Shown here: positions 1 to 3,525 of the stretch, one piece after another
How the letters are laid out: each line of letters starts with the position of its first letter
Position numbering within the stretch: position 1 is the stretch's first letter
From: Bifidobacteriaceae bacterium
GTDB taxonomy: Bacteria > Actinomycetota > Actinomycetes > Actinomycetales > WQXJ01
Length of the DNA stretch: 6,493 bases
Reading direction: 5' to 3'
NCBI GenBank assembly: GCA_031278675.1
Contig: JAITJY010000131.1
Location: 1 to 6,493 of the forward strand
Made by a program: the position numbers and the translations under genes
The notes under the pieces: model-generated
The model's database searches: none
Told to the model about the DNA's origin: nothing
The model's input: the letters and a program-made list of their open reading frames with translations, nothing else

Positions 1-171
1 AGCCCCACCGCGCCGCGCGGCTCCGACCCGCGCCTGGATCAGCACCCCCGACGCTCCAACCAGCAGCGACGCCGCGACTATCGCGAGTTGATGGACGCCA
101 AAGCCCGCGCCCGCGGCGAGTTGTGCGCCGAACGCGAACGCGGCCAGTGGACCGACCCGGCGGCCGAATAA
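1..171 (+). CDS. obgE: Obg family GTPase ObgE, C-terminal tail (partial, 5' end outside window)
   Basis: Frame 1 is open from the first base and ends at TAA 169-171, giving 56 residues of a protein that begins upstream. The visible part is a charged tail with DPRLDQHPRRSNQQRRRDY near its start, then an Arg/Glu-rich probable helix ending in GQWTDPAAE. None of the GTPase motifs (G1 to G5) lie in the window, so the call rests on two things. The tail resembles the low-complexity C-terminus I recall after the OCT domain in Actinomyces- and Micrococcales-type Obg proteins (basic stretch, MDAK, AR-EL-AER, GxWTD). The position immediately before proB-proA-nadD is the usual actinobacterial place of obgE. 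Obg is a GTP-binding protein needed for late 50S ribosomal subunit assembly and linked to stress control. The stop shares its last A with the proB ATG, so the two genes are probably translationally coupled. The identification is likely but not proven from this fragment. Confidence 0.68.
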   Translation, partial: SPTAPRGSDPRLDQHPRRSNQQRRRDYRELMDAKARARGELCAERERGQWTDPAAE

Positions 172-1343
172 TGGCTGGACCCCCGGAGGCGCCCGCCGCC
201 AGCCGCGCCGAGTTGGTGGCCCGCCGCCGTTTGGTGATCAAGATCGGTTCATCCGGGCTGGTCGAACCGTCCGGGCACCTGAGTGAGGGGCGGCTGGGGG
301 CGCTGGTGGACGGCATCGTGCAATACCGCCGCGCCGGGCACGAAGTAGTCCTGGTGTCCTCCGGCGCGCAGGCGGCCGGGCTGGAACCGTTGGCGCTCAA
401 GGCGCGGCCGAAGACCTTGGCGCAGGCGCAAGCCGCCGCGAGCGTGGGCCAAAGCCGCCTGATGGCCGCCTATTCTGCCGCGTTTGGGGCGTATGGGCTG
501 GTGGTGGGCCAAGTGCTGCTGACCGCAGAGGACACCATCCGGCGAGCGCATTACCGCAATGCGCTGCGTGTGCTCGGCGAGTTGCTGCACCGCGGCGTCC
601 TGCCGATTGTCAATGAGAACGATGCCGTCGCCACCGACGAGATCCGCTTCGGCGACAATGACCGGCTGGCGGCGTTGGTGGCGCACCTCGTGCGCGCTGA
701 CGGCCTGGTCCTGTTGACCGATGTCGACGCGCTGTATGACCGGCCGCCCGGCCGCTTGGGCGCCACGCCGCTCCACGATATTTACACGTTTGACCAGGTC
801 ACGGGCCTAGAAGTGACCGGCCGCGGTTCCGGCCTCGGGAGGGGTGGGATGACAACCAAAGTTGCGGCGGCGGCGATGGCAACATCCTCCGGGATTCCCG
901 TGCTGTTGGCGGCGGCCTCGCAGGTGGGCGCGGCGCTGGCCGGGGCGCCGGGCGTCGGCACCTTCTTCCACGCCACCGGGCGGCGGCTGACGGCCCGGCG
1001 CATGTGGCTCGGGTACGCGGCGGCGTTGCAGGGGGCTTTGACAGTGGACGATGGCGCCGCCCACGCCATCACCCACGGCAAGAAGTCGCTGCTCGCCGTG
1101 GGTGTGGTGGGGGTCGAAGGCGACTTTGACGCGGGTGATCCGGTCGCGATCTGCTCGCTTGCGGGGCGGGTGTTGGCGCGCGGGCTGGCCGGGTTTGATG
1201 CGGCCAGCCTGAGGCGGGTCATGGGGTTGACGGAGGCCGAGATCGCGGCGCTGATGGGGCCAGGCGAGGCCAGGCCGGCGGTGCACCGCGATGACTTGGT
1301 GACCCAGGCGCGGGCGCGCCGCCCCGCCGGTGGGTCGCATTAG
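171..1343 (+). CDS. proB: Glutamate 5-kinase (gamma-glutamyl kinase) with PUA domain
   Basis: This cytoplasmic enzyme phosphorylates L-glutamate with ATP to gamma-glutamyl phosphate, the committed and normally proline-inhibited step of proline synthesis. The product is 390 aa, close to but slightly longer than the 367 aa of E. coli ProB. The amino-acid kinase domain (about residues 18-265) shows VIKIGSSG with Lys24, VSSGA at 63-67, a QAAASVGQ segment, NEND at 148-151, FGDND at 160-164, the LLTDVDALY nucleotide-site segment, and GGMTTK ending at Lys230. About residues 285-380 match the PUA domain found in full-length ProB (TVDDGAAHAI, SLLAVGVVGVEGDF, GDPV, ARGL). The ATG at 171 is chosen because it overlaps the upstream stop (TAATG) and places the first kinase motif about 20 residues in; an in-frame GTG at 123 would lie well inside obgE. 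Only a weak GGCGG (159-163) precedes the start, so coupling to obgE is likely. One oddity is Arg224 where many ProB have Thr in GTGGM. proA follows after 11 bases. Confidence 0.96.
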   Translation: MAGPPEAPAASRAELVARRRLVIKIGSSGLVEPSGHLSEGRLGALVDGIVQYRRAGHEVVLVSSGAQAAGLEPLALKARPKTLAQAQAAASVGQSRLMAAYSAAFGAYGLVVGQVLLTAEDTIRRAHYRNALRVLGELLHRGVLPIVNENDAVATDEIRFGDNDRLAALVAHLVRADGLVLLTDVDALYDRPPGRLGATPLHDIYTFDQVTGLEVTGRGSGLGRGGMTTKVAAAAMATSSGIPVLLAAASQVGAALAGAPGVGTFFHATGRRLTARRMWLGYAAALQGALTVDDGAAHAITHGKKSLLAVGVVGVEGDFDAGDPVAICSLAGRVLARGLAGFDAASLRRVMGLTEAEIAALMGPGEARPAVHRDDLVTQARARRPAGGSH

Positions 1344-1354
1344 GCTTGGGGGCC

Positions 1355-2668
1355 ATGGCGTTGATTGACCCAACTTTGATTGACCCAACTTTGATTGACC
1401 CAACTGTTGTCGCCAGCGTCGAGGCGATGGCGCGGCGAGCGCGGGCGGCGGGGCGTGAATTGGCGCTGGCTTCACGCGCCATGAAGGACCAGGCCCTGTT
1501 GGGGATGGCGGATGCGCTGATGGAAAACTCGGATGCGGTGGTGCGGGAAAACCTCTTCGATCTGGAATTGGGCGCACAGCGCGGACTGAGCGCCGGCTTA
1601 TTGGACCGGTTGACGCTGAGCCCGGAACGGATTGTGGGCATAGTGGAGGCGGTTCGGGAATTGGCGGCGTTGGCGGACCCGGTCGGTGCGGTGGTGCGCG
1701 GTTCAACCCTGCCGAACGGGTTGCGGTTGCGCCAGGTGCGGGTGCCGATGGGTGTGGTTGGGATGGTCTATGAGGCGCGGCCCAATGTGACGGTTGATGC
1801 CGCTGGACTGGGCCTGAAATCAGGTAACGCTGTGATTTTGCGGGGCGGGAGCGCCGCTGAACGCACCAACCGGGCGATTATCGGGGTTCTGAGGGACGCG
1901 GTGGCCGGGGCCGGCCTGCCCGCCGATGCGATCCAGACGATCGACCAGTTTGGGCGGGACGGAGTCCGGGCGCTGATGCGCGCCCGCGGCCTGGTAGACC
2001 TGCTGGTGCCGCGGGGTGGCGCGGAATTGATCCAAACTGTGGTGCGGGAGGCACAAGTCCCGGTGATAGAAACTGGGGTCGGGAATTGTCACGTTTATGT
2101 GGACGGTGCCGCTAACTTGGACCAGGCTGTCAGGATCGTCATCAATTCGAAGGTGCAGCGTCCTTCGGTGTGCAATGCGGCTGAAACCCTGCTGGTAGAT
2201 CGCGCTGTGGCGGCCGAGTTCTTGCCGCGCGTGCTGGGTGAACTCGCAGACCTCGGCGTCAAGTTCCACGTCGATGCGGCCGCGCAGGCCTTGGTTCCGG
2301 CTGGGGCGCAGTGGGAAGCGGCCAGAGCGGTCGATTGGGACACCGAATACCTGGACTTGGAGTTGGCCGTCGCCGTGGTCGACGGCCTTGAGGGTGGCGT
2401 GGCACATATCCAGCGTCACAGTTCCGGGCACACTGAGGCGATCTGCACCCAGGATCTGGGCCGCGCCCAAGAGTTCACCGACCGGATTGATTCAGCTGTG
2501 GTCATGGTCAATGCGTCCACCCGGTTCACGGACGGCGGTCAGTTTGGCCTGGGCGCGGAGATCGGTATTTCTACACAAAAACTGCATGCCCGCGGGCCGA
2601 TGGGCCTAGCAGAACTGACTTCCACGAAGTGGATCTGTGTGGGTAACGGCCAGGTGCGGGAAGCCTAG
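1355..2668 (+). CDS. proA: Glutamate-5-semialdehyde dehydrogenase (gamma-glutamyl phosphate reductase)
   Basis: ProA reduces gamma-glutamyl phosphate with NADPH to glutamate-5-semialdehyde, which cyclises spontaneously to pyrroline-5-carboxylate for ProC (not in this window). The product is 437 aa from ATG 1355, somewhat longer than the roughly 415-420 aa usual for the family. Visible landmarks are the GVVGMVYEARPNVTVDAAG segment and following nucleotide-binding region (from Asn144), GNAVILRGGS, LLVPRGGAELI, ETGVGNCHVYVD, the catalytic cysteine Cys273 in PSVCNAAETLLV, HSSGHTEAI, and the C-terminal ProA signature from Asn386 (NASTRFTDGGQFGLGAE, then GISTQKLHARGPMGL). The start is uncertain by a few codons: ATG 1355 has a G-run (1348-1352) very close upstream, TTG 1346 is an alternative, and TTG codons also occur inside the repeat. 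The N-terminus is unusual because residues 3-17 are three identical LIDPT units encoded by perfect 15-bp repeats, after which the normal family helix begins (VASVEAMARRARAAG). It is probably co-transcribed with proB. Confidence 0.96.
   Translation: MALIDPTLIDPTLIDPTVVASVEAMARRARAAGRELALASRAMKDQALLGMADALMENSDAVVRENLFDLELGAQRGLSAGLLDRLTLSPERIVGIVEAVRELAALADPVGAVVRGSTLPNGLRLRQVRVPMGVVGMVYEARPNVTVDAAGLGLKSGNAVILRGGSAAERTNRAIIGVLRDAVAGAGLPADAIQTIDQFGRDGVRALMRARGLVDLLVPRGGAELIQTVVREAQVPVIETGVGNCHVYVDGAANLDQAVRIVINSKVQRPSVCNAAETLLVDRAVAAEFLPRVLGELADLGVKFHVDAAAQALVPAGAQWEAARAVDWDTEYLDLELAVAVVDGLEGGVAHIQRHSSGHTEAICTQDLGRAQEFTDRIDSAVVMVNASTRFTDGGQFGLGAEIGISTQKLHARGPMGLAELTSTKWICVGNGQVREA
1361..1405 (+). 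repeat. Three perfect 15-bp tandem repeats in the 5' end of proA
   Basis: The unit TTGATTGACCCAACT occurs at 1361-1375, 1376-1390 and 1391-1405 with no mismatch. It is in frame and encodes LIDPT three times, just after the proA start and before the conserved ProA fold begins. The unit is much richer in A/T than the flanking sequence. Perfect identity, including at synonymous sites, suggests recent expansion or ongoing homogenisation, so copy number may vary between strains. Because 15 is a multiple of three, gain or loss of a copy would keep the frame. Confidence 0.97.
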
Positions 2669-2746
2669 CGCGCTCTCGCCTCGCCTAGCGGCGCCTACTG
2701 TACCCCGGCAAATCTGGGGCGGTCCCGGGGGGCTTGGCACGGCATC

Positions 2747-2795
2747 GGGCGGCGAAGGAGCGCGCGGAAGGGAGTTGGGCGGCGAACGAACGGGC
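2747..2795 (+). repeat. Pair of imperfect 19-bp direct repeats, 30 bp apart
   Basis: GGGCGGCGAA is present at 2747-2756 and again at 2777-2786. Extending both by nine bases to 2765 and 2795 keeps 16 of 19 positions identical by eye. The start-to-start distance is exactly 30 bp, close to three helical turns, so both copies face the same side of the DNA. This arrangement is typical of paired protein-binding sites, but nothing identifies a binding protein, and GC-rich words recur easily in this genome. It may therefore be an operator or only chance. Confidence 0.45.
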
Positions 2796-2906
2796 AACGA
2801 TCTTTTATTCTGCGCGGCACGAGTAGGCTTGGCCGCTGAAATATCCAACACCAGCGGGTAGTTTGGTGGGACAATTATGAAAATGTGACTCCAATCGCGG
2901 TTCTTC

Positions 2907-2912
2907 AGGAGG
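2907..2912 (+). promoter_or_regulatory. Ribosome binding site of nadD
   Basis: AGGAGG at 2907-2912 is a full Shine-Dalgarno match, four bases before GTG 2917. It is the strongest ribosome binding site in the window and decides the nadD start, since no better placed ATG lies before the nucleotide-binding motif. It also implies that nadD is translated independently of proA. Confidence 0.85.
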
Positions 2913-2916
2913 CTTT

Positions 2917-3525
2917 GTGAGCAGTTCGCCCGTGCGCCAACGCATAGGCGTGATGGGCGGTACTTTCGACCCGGTGCATCACGGCCACTTGGTGGCTGCG
3001 AGCGAAGCTGCGGCGGAGTTCGAGTTGACGCAGGTGGTCTATGTGCCGACCGGAGAGCCGGTGTTCAAACGGGCCCAGCCGGTCAGCGCCGCCGAACACC
3101 GTTACCTCATGACCGTGATCGCTACCGCGTCCAATCCGCGCTTCACGGTCAGCCGCGCGGACATCGACCGTTTGGGCCCCACCTACACCATCGACACTCT
3201 GAGGGATTTGGCCACTGAATACCCCGGCGCCGAGTTGTTTTTTATCACGGGCGCGGACGCCATGGGCGAGATCCTCGCCTGGAAGGATTCCACTGCGCTG
3301 TTCGAGTTGGCGCATTTCGTTGGCGTTACTCGCCCCGGTCACACCCTGCACGCGGGCGGTTTGCCGAAGGGTGGCGTGTCATTGCTCGAGGTGCCCGCTC
3401 TCGCGATTTCTTCGACCGATATCCGCCGCCGTGCCGCTGCAGGTTTGCCGATTTGGTACCTGGTCCCGGATGGCGTTGTCCGCTATATCGCTAAGCACGG
3501 TCTGTATCAAGGCGGTACCCCATGA
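2917..3525 (+). CDS. nadD: Nicotinate-nucleotide adenylyltransferase
   Basis: NadD transfers AMP from ATP to nicotinic acid mononucleotide, giving nicotinic acid adenine dinucleotide, the penultimate step of NAD synthesis in the cytoplasm. The 202-aa product has about the normal family length (E. coli 213). The N-terminal nucleotidyltransferase motif GGTFDPVHHGH (residues 14-24) contains the family's (H/T)xGH-type signature. The central part shows a VPTGEP substrate-site segment and AEHRYLM, then GPTYTIDTL and FFITGADAM. The C-terminal ISSTDIRRR (164-172) is the second conserved ATP-binding motif, followed by WYLVPDGVVRYIAKHGLY, the usual end of the protein. The GTG start at 2917 is set by AGGAGG four bases upstream. 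The gene lies 248 bp after proA, so it may have its own promoter, and its stop overlaps the next start as ATGA. Nothing in the sequence is abnormal for the family. Confidence 0.97.
   Translation: MSSSPVRQRIGVMGGTFDPVHHGHLVAASEAAAEFELTQVVYVPTGEPVFKRAQPVSAAEHRYLMTVIATASNPRFTVSRADIDRLGPTYTIDTLRDLATEYPGAELFFITGADAMGEILAWKDSTALFELAHFVGVTRPGHTLHAGGLPKGGVSLLEVPALAISSTDIRRRAAAGLPIWYLVPDGVVRYIAKHGLYQGGTP

Larger units (their letters stand above)
2669..2916 (+). other. Intergenic region between proA and nadD
   Basis: This 248-bp gap is the only non-coding stretch in the window. Its first half (to about 2795) is very GC-rich and carries the phased direct repeats at 2747 and 2777. Its second half contains A/T-rich patches at about 2799-2811, 2838-2850 and 2871-2890, then the nadD ribosome binding site. 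The size of the gap and the drop in GC make it the probable site of a nadD promoter, but I could not find a convincing -35/-10 pair at normal spacing. Possible hairpin arms (2703-2708 with 2725-2730; a 4-bp stem at about 2686-2697) are not followed by a T-run, so no intrinsic terminator for proA can be claimed. An open frame crossing the region (2637-2861) begins inside proA and shows no recognisable protein. Confidence 0.7.

Noticed and set aside
123..171. Upstream GTG start for proB
   Set aside because: It would lie inside obgE, add 16 Arg/Pro-rich residues and move the start further from the kinase motif. ATG 171 with its stop overlap is more natural.
1361..1405. Replication-type iterons or an array of -35 boxes
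   Set aside because: The units are in frame within proA, with no replication gene, AT-rich unwinding region or matching -10 nearby.
807..1706. 299-codon open frame on the minus strand across proB and proA
   Set aside because: It is antisense to two clearly identified enzymes, is rich in Pro/Arg/His as expected from reversed high-GC codons, and shows no motif.
2703..2730. Possible hairpin after proA (CCCCGG with CCGGGG)
   Set aside because: A six-bp stem with a 16-base loop and no T-run is not enough to call an intrinsic terminator in GC-rich DNA.
2637..2861. 74-codon frame across the proA end and the intergenic region
   Set aside because: It starts inside proA, has no ribosome binding site, and codes for a Gly/Arg-rich peptide of no recognisable family.
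2877..2888. Three-codon leader frame ATG AAA ATG TGA before nadD, with GGTGGG six bases upstream
   Set aside because: Such a short frame is easily produced by chance in an A-rich patch, and there is no attenuator-like hairpin beside it.
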